The notes beneath the pieces were generated by a model. The model was not told the DNA's origin, ran no database searches, and worked only from the letters and a program-made list of their open reading frames with translations. Below are positions 8,546-17,488 of a DNA stretch of 64,000 bases, piece after piece. The stretch spans positions 1 to 64,000 of the forward strand of contig CANMDE010000008.1 of NCBI GenBank assembly GCA_947496535.1, in the 5' to 3' direction. Made by a program: the position numbers and the translations under genes. The first letter of the stretch is position 1. Each line of letters starts with the position of its first letter. This DNA is from an uncultured Paracoccaceae bacterium. GTDB taxonomy: Bacteria; Pseudomonadota; Alphaproteobacteria; Rhodobacterales; Rhodobacteraceae.

Positions 8546-9199
8546 ATGACCGAAGCTACAATCCAGACATCAACACCCTCAGCAAAGAGGGATCATACCA
8601 CATCTCCACCTGATCCTGTGATCGAACCGGACTTTGTGTCAGATCAATTATCAACCCCACTTGGAGCCCCAGAAAGCCCAGCTAAACGTGAAGTCGCAGG
8701 TTTTGCCAAATCAGAGTCATACATCGCCGATGCCTTGGAGCGTACTGCACGAGCTGAAGCCTTTGATATGAGCGATATCCTTGCTCGTTATCAACGCGAG
8801 CAAGGCTTTTCCAGAGCCGTCGTCGCCGATCATCATCGTGAGCTGAACCGTTTTCTCTCTGTCTGCGCGACCGGCATCAATGCCGGAAAATTCTACGGGA
8901 TGATGGGTGCTATTGACGAGCTCTGGCACACTTTCGTGATATTCACTCGAGAGTATGCACGCTTCTGCGACGATGTCGCGGGACGCTTCCTGCACCATGT
9001 GCCTGAGGTAGAGGGACGTGGTAGGTTGTCGGATGCGACACTTGATCAGTACCTCGCCTTCCTTGATGACTATGAGAGGATTTATGGAGAACCCGCTCCC
9101 TCGGCCTATTGGCCACGCCCTGTAATCTCGGCCCAAGATGCTACGACAGAATGCTCGGGTTGCAATAGTTGTACTGGAATGAGCTGCACGGTTCATTAG
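8546..9199 (+). CDS. Cys-tailed putative peptide precursor, copy 2
   Basis: The protein is identical to copy 1 through residue 197 (...VISAQ) and then diverges completely in its last 20 residues, yet keeps the same length, the same Cys positions (203, 206, 209, 214) and the same final CTVH. The start has the same GGAGGA site as copy 1. It begins 28 bp after the copy 1 stop. A hairpin plus T7 follows the stop, then the glycosyltransferase gene. Identical body with a variable, register-conserved tail is what leader-core precursors of ribosomal peptides look like. The function is unproven. Confidence 0.7.
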   Translation: MTEATIQTSTPSAKRDHTTSPPDPVIEPDFVSDQLSTPLGAPESPAKREVAGFAKSESYIADALERTARAEAFDMSDILARYQREQGFSRAVVADHHRELNRFLSVCATGINAGKFYGMMGAIDELWHTFVIFTREYARFCDDVAGRFLHHVPEVEGRGRLSDATLDQYLAFLDDYERIYGEPAPSAYWPRPVISAQDATTECSGCNSCTGMSCTVH

Positions 9200-9210
9200 C
9201 CCGATACGCC

Positions 9211-9244
9211 CGGCGGGGATTGTTACCCCGTCGTGCATTTTTTT
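9211..9244 (+). terminator. hairpin plus T7 between precursor and glycosyltransferase genes
   Basis: CGGCGGGG (9211-9218) can pair with CCCCGTCG (9226-9233, one G-U pair) across a 7-nt loop, followed by T7 at 9238-9244. This is a Rho-independent terminator shape 17 bp before the ATG of the next gene on the same strand. It would give abundant precursor transcript and a smaller read-through amount of the enzyme and transporter, as known for many peptide-precursor operons. Confidence 0.65.
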
Positions 9245-9260
9245 GTCGAAAGGTCCCCGA

Positions 9261-10553
9261 ATGAATGTTCTGATGTTTGGAAAGGTGCCGCCGATCCAAG
9301 GCGGCGTGTCAAAAGCCACATGGCAGGCCGCTATTGATCTTGCCGAAGTCGGTCACAACGTAGATGTGGTCTCGAACGCTGAGGCTATGCCGCCCGGATT
9401 TCGTCAGATGATGGGAAAGGTGGACCGGGCGCGTATGAGCGAGCACCCGAGCCTGCGATGCCATATGACCCAAAAGGTTGAATCCTTTAGTTACATCCCG
9501 TGGAGCGAGCCCTTCGTTAGCCAGCTTCTTGGTGTGGGCTTGCGCGTCAGTTCGGAGCGAGCTCCAGATGTTATTATCGGTTGGTACTTTGAGCCCTACG
9601 GTCTTGTGGCTAGCATTCTAGGTGAACGTTTGGACAAGCCGGTGATATTGCGCCATGCTGGCAGCGACATTGGCCGGCTGGCCCTGCATAAGGATCTAGG
9701 GGAAGCCTATCGTCATATGCTGGCGAAGGCGAAATGTGTCCTCACTAATTCACTCAAATCCGACGCGGCAGAACTCTTGAAAGAGGCAGGCGCGCAAGAA
9801 ACCGGCTTATGTCCCACTCGCGGACGGCAGTTGACGCCAGAGTTTTTTATGCAGAACCGCTTGGATCTCGGTGCGGCTGTAAAGGAGGCCGAGGACGTTT
9901 TTGACAACTATGGTCTTTCACAAGAACTACGCGAGATGCTTCGAGATTGGAACACCGCAGCGCTTGACAATAATGACCCGATACTTGGCACCTATGGCAA
10001 GATTGGTGAGGTGAAGGGGACCTATCAGCTAATCGATGCATTAGATATTTTGGCTAAAGAAGATGTTCCTTTCCGCTACAACGCTATATGGAGCGCTACA
10101 CCGGATCGCTTTGCACATGCTCTACGTTATCTACTGGCACGCAAAAGGCTAAAGGGCCGCGTCTTGATCCTGCCGCCGGTTCCACCCTGGAGCATTCCTG
10201 CCTTCATCCGCAGCTGTGATGTGGTTGCCTTTCTCGAAAACCGTTTTCCGATTGAGATTCATGGGCCACAGGTGCCGCGTGAGGTGCTGGCCTGCGGACG
10301 GCCGCTGATTCTGAGTGGAGAAATCTTTGATAAGGTGTTTTTCCGCGATCAATTGGTGTCCGGTGCAAACGTCGCGATTGTTCCAGATCCTGAAGATCGA
10401 CAGATGCTTGCAGGTGTCGTACGGATGGTTCTTACGGATGAAAGTCTGCGAAAAAGCCTTGGGCATCACGCGGCCACGCTGTCGCGAGTCGTAGAGGCCA
10501 GCGCACAGACTCGTGATACGATCGTCGATGTACTGGAGGAAATGATAGTTTGA
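9261..10553 (+). CDS. glycosyltransferase family 4 (GT-B fold)
   Basis: I chose ATG 9261 (GAAAGG ribosome-binding site) over the TTG at 9243, which overlaps the upstream terminator. The 430-residue protein starts with MNVLMFGKVPPIQGGVSK, the usual GT4 opening with a Gly-rich loop after strand 1. A C-terminal nucleotide-sugar domain begins near GTYGKIGEVKGTYQLIDAL and contains PREVLACGRPLILSGE (about 334-350), equivalent to the EX7E region of retaining GT-B enzymes. It has no signal or membrane span, so it acts in the cytosol. The stop overlaps the ABC transporter start. The context suggests it glycosylates the Cys-tailed peptide, but a lipid or polysaccharide acceptor is possible. Confidence 0.75.
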   Translation: MNVLMFGKVPPIQGGVSKATWQAAIDLAEVGHNVDVVSNAEAMPPGFRQMMGKVDRARMSEHPSLRCHMTQKVESFSYIPWSEPFVSQLLGVGLRVSSERAPDVIIGWYFEPYGLVASILGERLDKPVILRHAGSDIGRLALHKDLGEAYRHMLAKAKCVLTNSLKSDAAELLKEAGAQETGLCPTRGRQLTPEFFMQNRLDLGAAVKEAEDVFDNYGLSQELREMLRDWNTAALDNNDPILGTYGKIGEVKGTYQLIDALDILAKEDVPFRYNAIWSATPDRFAHALRYLLARKRLKGRVLILPPVPPWSIPAFIRSCDVVAFLENRFPIEIHGPQVPREVLACGRPLILSGEIFDKVFFRDQLVSGANVAIVPDPEDRQMLAGVVRMVLTDESLRKSLGHHAATLSRVVEASAQTRDTIVDVLEEMIV

Positions 10554-12289
10554 ACACCAAAGACCCGGGGGGAGTGGCTCGGAATCCAGCTGCCGCACCT
10601 TCATCTTCCTCTCAGCCGAATGCCACATACCCTTATCGGCACGGCGTTTTTGCGCTGCGGGAAGTGTTTTTGCGTGGTGTACCGGCCACGACCAGATTGC
10701 GTTTCGCTACGACCGTCCTGATGACGCTTTTTGTCTCGATTTGTGCCGCTTTGTCGCCGATCGCCTTTTCCAGAGCTATCGATGCTCTAAATGGCAAAGC
10801 CTCGGGGGATGCAATTTTCCTGCTCTTCGCGACCGTTGCAGCTTGGGGTTCGGCAAAGCTGCTAATCGAAGCACGTTGGCTCGTCTACCAGCCTGCCGAG
10901 AATCGATTTCTTGCCGCAGTTCGCGAGCACTACCTCAGTCATATTCTGGCACTGTCAGCGCAGTTTCACGCTGACCGTTCAATTGGCAAGCTCGAGACGA
11001 TCGTGGGGCAGGGGATAAGTGGGCTACGCAGCCTACTGAGCGCATTATTTACCCAATTCGCCCCTGTAGCCTTCGAGATTATCGTGGTTTTGGTCGCATT
11101 TTCGACGGTGCTCTCCTTTGAATTAGCGTTCATAGTATGTGTGACAATCGGGCTATACATCGTCCTTCTGATTTTCGGAGCCGAGCGGCTTAGCATTCGC
11201 TTCAGTGCAGCGCTGGACAGTAGTATCTCTGCGCAGGGTCGAGCAGGAGATGCCATCCTGAACGCTGAAGGGATCAAGGCGATGGCGTTAGAAACTATGA
11301 TCGCAGCGCGATACGGTAGTGCCATTGCAACCATGTACAGCCATTACTTAGTTTTCTACTATGCAAGGGGAGTATTTGGTATCGCTCTTGGGACTGTTTT
11401 GATCACGGGTTTCGGTATTACACTCTCGGTGGCTTTTTTTGGCGTGTTAGCCGGCACACTGTCCATCGGTCAGCTGGTTTTAGTTAATGCTCTGCTCTTG
11501 CAACTGTTTCGCTCAATCGAAGGATTCAGCTTTTCGTATCGCGATTCCCGTCAGGCAATTTCGTCGGTTTCACGTTTTGTTGAACTTTTATCAGAGCCGC
11601 GTGAGGAGGATGTCGGTAAGGTCGGATTGTCGGATATCATCAGTCGAATCGATATTCGTAATGTCAGCTTCCAGTATCCGGACGGGCGGACGGGTCTGAT
11701 GCCAATCTCGCTGAGCTTGGAGAAGGGGCGCATTGTTGCACTTCTTGGTCCCTCGGGGAGCGGCAAGTCGACTCTGGTACGATTATTGCTAAAACTCTAT
11801 CCGATCTCGAAGGGTGAAATTTGGGTTGGGGGCGTCGAGTTGCGAGACGTAGCAGCTAACGATTTACGCCGACACTGTGCGATCGTGCCGCAGGATCCAA
11901 TTCTTTTTCGAGACACACTGGCCTTTAACATCACACTATCGGAGGATTTCGATCCCGCGCATCTTTCGGAAGCGATAAGGAAGGCGCAATTGAGCGATCT
12001 GCTTGGGCGACTTCCAGAAGGTCCATTGACCGAAATCGGAGAACGTGGCGTGAAGGTTTCTGGCGGAGAACGGCAGCGGATTGGTCTTGCGCGTATTTTC
12101 TACCGCCAGCCACAAGTCCTTTTGCTTGATGAAGTAACCTCGGCTCTGGATGGAACGACCCGCGACGATGTTCTTGAAATCATAAAGGCTGTTTCGCAAG
12201 GGTGCATCACGCTGTTGATCACTCATGATCCAGACGTTGCCGCAATCGCAGATGAAGTCGTGATACTTGACGTTATCGAAGAAATGTGA
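10550..12289 (+). CDS. ABC exporter, fused membrane and ATPase domains
   Basis: The gene starts at TTG 10550, overlapping the glycosyltransferase stop (TTGA), so translation is probably coupled. After a Pro/Ser-rich ~35-residue N-terminus, the 579-residue protein has an exporter-type six-helix domain (about 45-335). The ATPase domain follows with Walker A GPSGSGKST (~400), signature VSGGERQRIG (~503), Walker B VLLLDEVTS (~524) and a following THD. It works as a homodimer in the inner membrane. No C39 peptidase domain precedes the membrane part, so it would not cut a leader. It is the likely exporter of the locus product. Confidence 0.85.
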   Translation: MNTKDPGGVARNPAAAPSSSSQPNATYPYRHGVFALREVFLRGVPATTRLRFATTVLMTLFVSICAALSPIAFSRAIDALNGKASGDAIFLLFATVAAWGSAKLLIEARWLVYQPAENRFLAAVREHYLSHILALSAQFHADRSIGKLETIVGQGISGLRSLLSALFTQFAPVAFEIIVVLVAFSTVLSFELAFIVCVTIGLYIVLLIFGAERLSIRFSAALDSSISAQGRAGDAILNAEGIKAMALETMIAARYGSAIATMYSHYLVFYYARGVFGIALGTVLITGFGITLSVAFFGVLAGTLSIGQLVLVNALLLQLFRSIEGFSFSYRDSRQAISSVSRFVELLSEPREEDVGKVGLSDIISRIDIRNVSFQYPDGRTGLMPISLSLEKGRIVALLGPSGSGKSTLVRLLLKLYPISKGEIWVGGVELRDVAANDLRRHCAIVPQDPILFRDTLAFNITLSEDFDPAHLSEAIRKAQLSDLLGRLPEGPLTEIGERGVKVSGGERQRIGLARIFYRQPQVLLLDEVTSALDGTTRDDVLEIIKAVSQGCITLLITHDPDVAAIADEVVILDVIEEM

Positions 12290-12291
12290 CT

Positions 12292-12320
12292 GCGGTTCTA
12301 CCGGTTTTCCGGAAGACCGC
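12292..12320 (+). terminator. hairpin after the ABC transporter gene
   Basis: GCGGT (12292-12296) pairs with ACCGC (12316-12320), and an inner CCGG-TTTT-CCGG stem completes a hairpin three bases after the transporter stop. Only TTT follows, so it is at best a weak intrinsic terminator. Confidence 0.35.
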
Positions 12321-12426
12321 TTTGCATGGCTAAACCAGCACTTGGGGCGGTTCTGTCGCAAAGATTTAGCTGTCTGACGTCAGCGCCTATGGGTCCAAAT
12401 AGTTAAATTTGCTAAGAGAGTTTTGA

Positions 12427-12735
12427 ATGCCTGATACCTATGAGCTAGTAATTTGCGACATATCTGGCGCGCATAAACCGGTCGCGATTTTCAGGTCAGA
12501 ACGTCCTTTCATGCCGCTGCAAGTTGGCGAACGGTTCGATGACCACGGCTGGGACCGCCTTGAGGGCGTCGGTAAAGTCGGTTCCGGAACTGATCCAGTC
12601 CGGTACCTCGTCTTCGCGACTAAGCATCTGGTGTATGAGGAGGATGATGAACTGGTTTACCGTTTGTGTGTGGATCTCCAACCGTTCAGCGGACCACGCT
12701 CACCAGCATGGGGTCGTGAGTCGCCAGTCGGCTAG
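12427..12735 (+). CDS. small hypothetical protein downstream of the exporter
   Basis: The 102-residue product starts MPDTYELVICDISGAHKPVA and continues as an acidic, beta-rich-looking sequence (residues ~1-90) with no signal peptide, membrane span or Cys motif. I do not recognise the family. The 136-bp gap and a weak hairpin separate it from the transporter, but same-strand placement and codon use like its neighbours make membership in the peptide locus possible. Roles such as immunity or a leader-binding partner cannot be told from the sequence. Confidence 0.5.
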   Translation: MPDTYELVICDISGAHKPVAIFRSERPFMPLQVGERFDDHGWDRLEGVGKVGSGTDPVRYLVFATKHLVYEEDDELVYRLCVDLQPFSGPRSPAWGRESPVG

Positions 12736-12746
12736 AAGCTTTTCGT

Positions 12747-13149
12747 TCAGCAATCCTCAATGTAAGTCCCGGTAATTATGCTTCTGTGATTAAATGGTTG
12801 ACCACCTACGTTGATCGTCGCTGTCAGGGTCAGCACAACCTTTTCTGTTTCAAACACATACCCAATATGACCATTTGAGCTCATGCCATGCTGCATGGCG
12901 CAAACAAAGTCGGCGTCATATTTTCTGAATGTTGAAAGGACGTTTGAGAGCGTACAGTCTTCCCCAGGTAGTACAGAATCTTCGATGCTTGCGATAATTT
13001 GATCAGACGACGTCAGCGCAGAGCACTCGCGCCCAACATAGCCATCCTCTGACCCCCCCCATCATTTCCATAAAGGGTGACTGTTCTGAGACCCGCTCTT
13101 CCCAAAATCCTGGAACGAGGGCGTCCTGCTTCGGTTTGTATTTGATCAT
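12747..13149 (-). pseudogene. ~134-aa unknown protein split by a G8 tract (phase-variable or broken)
   Basis: A protein-like frame begins at ATG 13149 (MIKYKPKQDALVPGFWEERV) and runs to ...FMEMMGG at a run of eight G on the minus strand (C8 at 13053-13060 on the plus strand). Just after the run, a different frame is open without interruption to a TGA at 12747-12749. It begins EDGYVGRECSALTSSD and ends ITGTYIEDC. Removing one G would join the two into one ~134-residue product. I do not recognise the family. Slippage of the homopolymer could switch the gene on and off, or this is simply a decayed gene or a sequencing error. Confidence 0.6.
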
Positions 13150-13311
13150 TCCTGCAACCACGGCAATACTTCCGTCCAGATTGACCAACCAGCGCACCAA
13201 CATCTCGGGTTCGCTCGCTGTCTCAGCCTCTTTGATGATCTTGCCGTGTTCGCTGACCACGCAGATTGCAGTCTTCGATAGCGACACATCCAATCCAATA
13301 AAGAGTCTCAT
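13150..13311 (-). pseudogene. IS110-family transposase, N-terminal stub
   Basis: From ATG 13311 about 54 residues (MRLFIGLDVSLSKTAICVV, then ASEPEMLVRWL) match the start of the DEDD domain of an IS110-type transposase. The similarity ends where the start of the G8-tract gene begins. It differs clearly from the IS110-type copy at 864-1882 (GLDVSLSKTAI versus GLDLAKDVFQV), so it comes from another element. Only the first tenth or so of the usual length remains. Confidence 0.75.
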
Positions 13312-13413
13312 TCCGTAATCCTCCATGCGGTTTCAATACGGGAATAGCGCCAGTGCAGCGCAGGTCTGACAAGTAGCAATGGTAGAGCGTGGCGCAGGCC
13401 CCGTTACAGCATC

Positions 13414-14171
13414 TCATAACCAATAGATGACGGTTGCGGCGAGTGCTATTGCGGATAGGAAGACCTTGGGACATCTGTCATAGCGGGTTGCGACCCGTCG
13501 CCAATCTTTCAGTCTGCCGAACATGATCTCAATGCGATTGCGGCGTTTGTATCTGCGTTTATCGTATCGCACAGTTTTGGAGCGTGACTTTCGACCCGGG
13601 ATGCATGGCCGTATGCCCTTGTCTTGCAGGGCTTCTCTGAACCAGTCAGCATCATAGCCGCGATCTCCGAGCAGCCAATCAACGTTCGGTAAGCTGCTCA
13701 ACATTGCCCGTGCGCCGATGTAGTCACTGACCTGCCCGGCGGTGACGAAGAGGTTGAGGGGGCGTCCTTGGCTGTCACAGACGGCATGAAGTTTGGTGTT
13801 CATACCGCCCTTGGTCCGACCGATCAGGCGTCCACGCCCCCCTTTTTCACGCCCATACTGGTCGCAGTGCGGTGTGCCTTCAAATAGGTGGCGTCAATCA
13901 TGATGGTCTTTTCCTCGCCATGCTCGGCGGCCAGACCGATCATGATCTGGGCAAAGATCCCCTTGTCGCTCCACCGCTTCCAGCGGTTGTACAGCGTCTT
14001 GTGCGGACCATACTCCTTGGGCGCATCCCGCCAGCGTAAGCCATTGCGATTGATGAAGATAATACCACTGAGCACACGCCGATCATCCACACGGGGCTTG
14101 CCATGGGACTTGGGAAAGTAGGGGGACAGACGCGCCATCTGCGCGTCATTCAGCCAGTATAGGTCGCTCAT
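13414..14171 (-). mobile_element. IS5-family (IS427-type) transposase in two frames
   Basis: OrfA (14171-13824) starts MSDLYWLNDAQMARLSPYFP and contains NGLRWRDAPKEYGPHKTLYNRW and the catalytic MIDATYLKAHR. OrfB (down to 13414) has GDRGYDADWFREAL and RNRIEIMFGRLKDWRRVATRYD with the catalytic Glu. A slippery A5G6 run on the coding strand (13837-13847) lies near the end of OrfA, as expected for the programmed frameshift that fuses the two in the IS427 group. The element therefore looks intact at the coding level. GGGTCCTGACCCTA at 14223 could belong to one end, but I found no matching inverse at the other side. Confidence 0.85.
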
Positions 14172-14233
14172 ATCACCGCTCGATTTTCGATCCGTGAATC
14201 ACGCCGCACTAAGAAAATCAATGGGTCCTGACC

Positions 14234-17200
14234 CTAGATCCAACACCCTGAATATTCAGTATTATCTGATAGGGGTATATCGTAAACTTCTCCGTCCAGC
14301 GTATTGCCAGAGGCCTGCCCAAATACCCGCAGGAAGCGGTAAGGCCAGCAGTAGCCACGGCTCCCAATAATGCGATTATTTGTAACAGTGATATTGCTGA
14401 AATCACGGATCGCGATGTGACCGTTATACATCAAATTGTCGCGGATCACCAAGTCGGCTCCATAATACATATAGAACCCACAACCGTTACAAACGTTTTC
14501 GTAAATATATGTTGTGGCCGGATTTACCTTTGCAGAATCGTTTGAATACATAATGATTCCATTCCAGTTATTCACTGAAACAGACGTCATCGTGATATCA
14601 TTGTAGCGCACAGTCATATCACCGGCCTTCCAATACACCAGAGGGCCGTCAATATAGCTGCTGCCAGCACCTTGTTCGAGAACGTTATTCTCGATCAGGA
14701 CATTTTCACCATCAGTATTTACGATGTCCCCGCCACGATTATGGTGGAAATAGTTGTTGCGGATAATGGCGTCTCGGTTCAATCGGCTACCGCCTTCAAA
14801 ATCAATTCCGAACTGAGGGGACGTTCCCTCGATATGATGTATTTCGTTGTTCTCAATCAAAAGGTTCGTCGCACCAACGACGGAAATGCCTTGGCGGCGA
14901 TTATATCCGATATCATTATTGATGATGTGGACATTGTTGACGGTCGGGCGACCATCCCCACCCCCCACTAGCAGAACGCCATCGCCAGTCGCATTGCGCA
15001 TGATCATGCTGTGAATCGTTACATTATCCGTGTCGTACCATGGGCAAATCAAATGCCCTTCGTCATGGGCAGTGGCGCCGTCACTACGCGTGGCAAAGAC
15101 GTGTTCGTTCTTGTCTCCCAGCAGTGTCCCACCAGAGACGACGACATTATCTTTGTTCCAGATCTCTATGAGACAGTAGTTCCATTTATCGTTGGCAACC
15201 ATTTCCATCGTCGCATTTTCATCGAACAAATACGCAGTGTTGCCATGCAAAGATAAGCCTGCATAGTAGATGTCATTGCCGTATTCACCGATGAGGTAGT
15301 GCCCGGCCGGAATTCTAACTATACCAAATCCATTTTCTGACGCCCAATCAAAAGCAGCCTGCATGTTCTGAGTTGTCTTCACGGCGTCACTTCGATCGGA
15401 TGGAATATCCCATTCGTCTAGATCGAGCGTATAGCTCGTGCTCGGGATGGCGTCGTATGGAATTTCGGTGATCGGAACGCCTGGATCACCCAAGGGGACA
15501 GTCTGAGTACAGACGTTCGATTGCTGCGTGATCTCTGCGGCGTTCGTTCCTGCATCAATCACGACACATTCATTTAGATCCACAACTGTAATTCGGTTGT
15601 CCTGAACAAGGATATTCGTGTTTGTTTGCTGAAAATGGAAACCATCATCATTCGCGGCATTGACGGTATTGCCGGTAAAGTCAGAGTCGTTCACGTTAAT
15701 CACCTGAACCCCATCGTCCAGAATGTTGCTATCAAACTCTAGCCCATCAATCTCGTCGAAAACGGTCACGCCTTCAGAGCGTAATACGTTTGCACTCAGC
15801 ACAAGTTCATTATCAGAGGCACCGACATTCACTTCTGACATATACATCGGATTGGCGGTGACTGACGCGGTGTTACCCTCAACATCAACGCCGCTGAGGA
15901 TCGTGTCGGCTGCAACAATCCCGCGAGAGCCACCCTGTGTGCTGATGACGACGTTGCCAATCACGGACGCATTATACAGTGCTTCCAGTACAATTCCGTC
16001 ATCGGCATCGTTGACCCGGTTACTTGAAACCTCAGCGTTATGGCCTGTAACCCGCATACCGGTGCTGAACCCAGTAATTGTATTGTCCAAGACTTTGTTA
16101 TTGACGACAGTCGCATCATCAAATTCAGCCTGACCAATCTGGATACCAACGGGCCCATCACCGATAATACGATTTTCTGTAATCTCGATCTCGCTGGCGT
16201 CACCATAGCGGATCATGCTTTCAACGTTGTTGTCATTAATCGTGACATCGTCACCGCTGGTGACGGCAAAGCTGCCGCCTCTGCTGCCCCTTTCAACGTT
16301 GCGCAAAATATCCAGTCGCTCTGTCTTTTCGAGATATGTGATGTTACCGCTGCTATCGACGTCTCTTGCCGCGTTTACCTCGACCGCATAGCCGCCGCCG
16401 ACACCTGCCGTGCTTCCCGATCCGCCGGAACTCGCGTTTTCAAAAACATTCTCGCGAATACTTGCGATATAAACGCCTGTGACTGAGATATGATTACGTC
16501 GGTTACCATCAAAACTATTCTCTGCAATAGTTACAAAGCCGCTGCCACGATGGTCTTCATCGTCGATATAGTTGATGTCCTGAACTTTGATGGCATCGCC
16601 CGTGGCGTCTTGAAAATTCGCCTCCCAGATATTCACACCGCGACCACCGTAGATAAGAACCAGATAGCCCCATTCATGTGTCGACCCGCCTGTATAGTTG
16701 TGGGTGTAGCGGTCCCCATGGAGATTGCCGCCAGTCAACCAGATGGAATTTGTAGCGTTCCCTGCAATTAATGCATAGGTCGTGTGACTGTTGGGTTGCA
16801 CTCGCAGGTGCGTATTGTCCGTCATCTTCAGCTCAAAACCGGAGGGGATGTTGATAGCCTCGACTTGTGGTTCGAAATTCAAGTCATCCGGCACGGGAGT
16901 CACGTTGAAATAGGCATCCATCTGATTCATACGCAGCTTGGTCGCCCCCATGCTGCGAACCTGGGTGATTGTCACCTCGAGGATATCACGGTTATCAAGG
17001 GCTTGCGCATCACTGACCGTGCCTTCGCGCAGATCCCACCGGCTGGGATAAAAGTCGAATGTATCGCTGGCCAAGTCGACGTCACCGGTAATTGTCAGAC
17101 TCGCGTTCATCAGACGCCCGTCGATAGTGCCCCCATCAAAGTTCAGACTGCCATTGATGATATCGCCCGTCGCAAATTCCAGATCGACATTCGGTGGAAG

Positions 17201-17437
17201 CTCGTAAGAACCACCCGCCAGATCCAGTATACAATCAAAGCTAGGCGATCCACCGGCGCTGATATCTTCGATCGCAAAGTCACATGGTGCAGTTGCTGTG
17301 TTCTCCGGTGCTGTCGGTTGCTCCTCCTCGTTTGGCGTGTCACCGCCGCCTCCAGCAGATGCATCGCTAGAGCCATCGCTTTTGCATGCGCTTAGCAACA
17401 ACAGTGCTGCGCAGGCCGTCAATACCATCGATCTCAT
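14234..17437 (-). CDS. large right-handed beta-helix lipoprotein
   Basis: An ATG at 17485 begins 4 nt after the upstream giant gene, but ATG 17437 gives a proper lipoprotein signal: MRSMVLTACAALLLLSAC, with lipobox LSAC and lipidated Cys18. The ~1067-residue product then has a Gly/Ser/Glu/Pro-rich linker and two long stretches of parallel beta-helix coils (NosD/pectate-lyase-like), each rich in ENxF, NNxV and DNxI turns. This fold usually binds or cleaves polysaccharide or forms a surface stalk. No catalytic set could be assigned. It is last in a minus-strand pair after the 2430-aa YD-repeat protein and probably works at the cell surface with it. Confidence 0.75.
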   Translation of the reverse strand: MRSMVLTACAALLLLSACKSDGSSDASAGGGGDTPNEEEQPTAPENTATAPCDFAIEDISAGGSPSFDCILDLAGGSYELPPNVDLEFATGDIINGSLNFDGGTIDGRLMNASLTITGDVDLASDTFDFYPSRWDLREGTVSDAQALDNRDILEVTITQVRSMGATKLRMNQMDAYFNVTPVPDDLNFEPQVEAINIPSGFELKMTDNTHLRVQPNSHTTYALIAGNATNSIWLTGGNLHGDRYTHNYTGGSTHEWGYLVLIYGGRGVNIWEANFQDATGDAIKVQDINYIDDEDHRGSGFVTIAENSFDGNRRNHISVTGVYIASIRENVFENASSGGSGSTAGVGGGYAVEVNAARDVDSSGNITYLEKTERLDILRNVERGSRGGSFAVTSGDDVTINDNNVESMIRYGDASEIEITENRIIGDGPVGIQIGQAEFDDATVVNNKVLDNTITGFSTGMRVTGHNAEVSSNRVNDADDGIVLEALYNASVIGNVVISTQGGSRGIVAADTILSGVDVEGNTASVTANPMYMSEVNVGASDNELVLSANVLRSEGVTVFDEIDGLEFDSNILDDGVQVINVNDSDFTGNTVNAANDDGFHFQQTNTNILVQDNRITVVDLNECVVIDAGTNAAEITQQSNVCTQTVPLGDPGVPITEIPYDAIPSTSYTLDLDEWDIPSDRSDAVKTTQNMQAAFDWASENGFGIVRIPAGHYLIGEYGNDIYYAGLSLHGNTAYLFDENATMEMVANDKWNYCLIEIWNKDNVVVSGGTLLGDKNEHVFATRSDGATAHDEGHLICPWYDTDNVTIHSMIMRNATGDGVLLVGGGDGRPTVNNVHIINNDIGYNRRQGISVVGATNLLIENNEIHHIEGTSPQFGIDFEGGSRLNRDAIIRNNYFHHNRGGDIVNTDGENVLIENNVLEQGAGSSYIDGPLVYWKAGDMTVRYNDITMTSVSVNNWNGIIMYSNDSAKVNPATTYIYENVCNGCGFYMYYGADLVIRDNLMYNGHIAIRDFSNITVTNNRIIGSRGYCWPYRFLRVFGQASGNTLDGEVYDIPLSDNTEYSGCWI

Positions 17438-17488
17438 CGTGTTCGCTCCGTCTTCATCTGTGCGAGGCTTGTTTTTGTGGTTCATGAC

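Larger units (their letters stand above)
7762..9136 (+). repeat. 682-bp tandem duplication ending at the body/tail boundary
   Basis: The 11-mer TCTCGGCCCAA occurs at 7762, 8444 and 9126, exactly 682 bp apart each time. Sequence 7762-8454 and 8444-9136 are essentially identical (one mismatch noticed, just after the first 11-mer). The 11-mer encodes the last codons of the conserved body, so the duplication boundary coincides with the start of the variable Cys-rich tail. Near identity implies a recent event or ongoing gene conversion. Confidence 0.9.

Noticed and set aside
8035..9319. Two long minus-strand frames (170 and 200 aa) opposite the tandem genes
   Set aside because: They are shadows of the repeated plus-strand genes, share no known motif and have no ribosome-binding sites.
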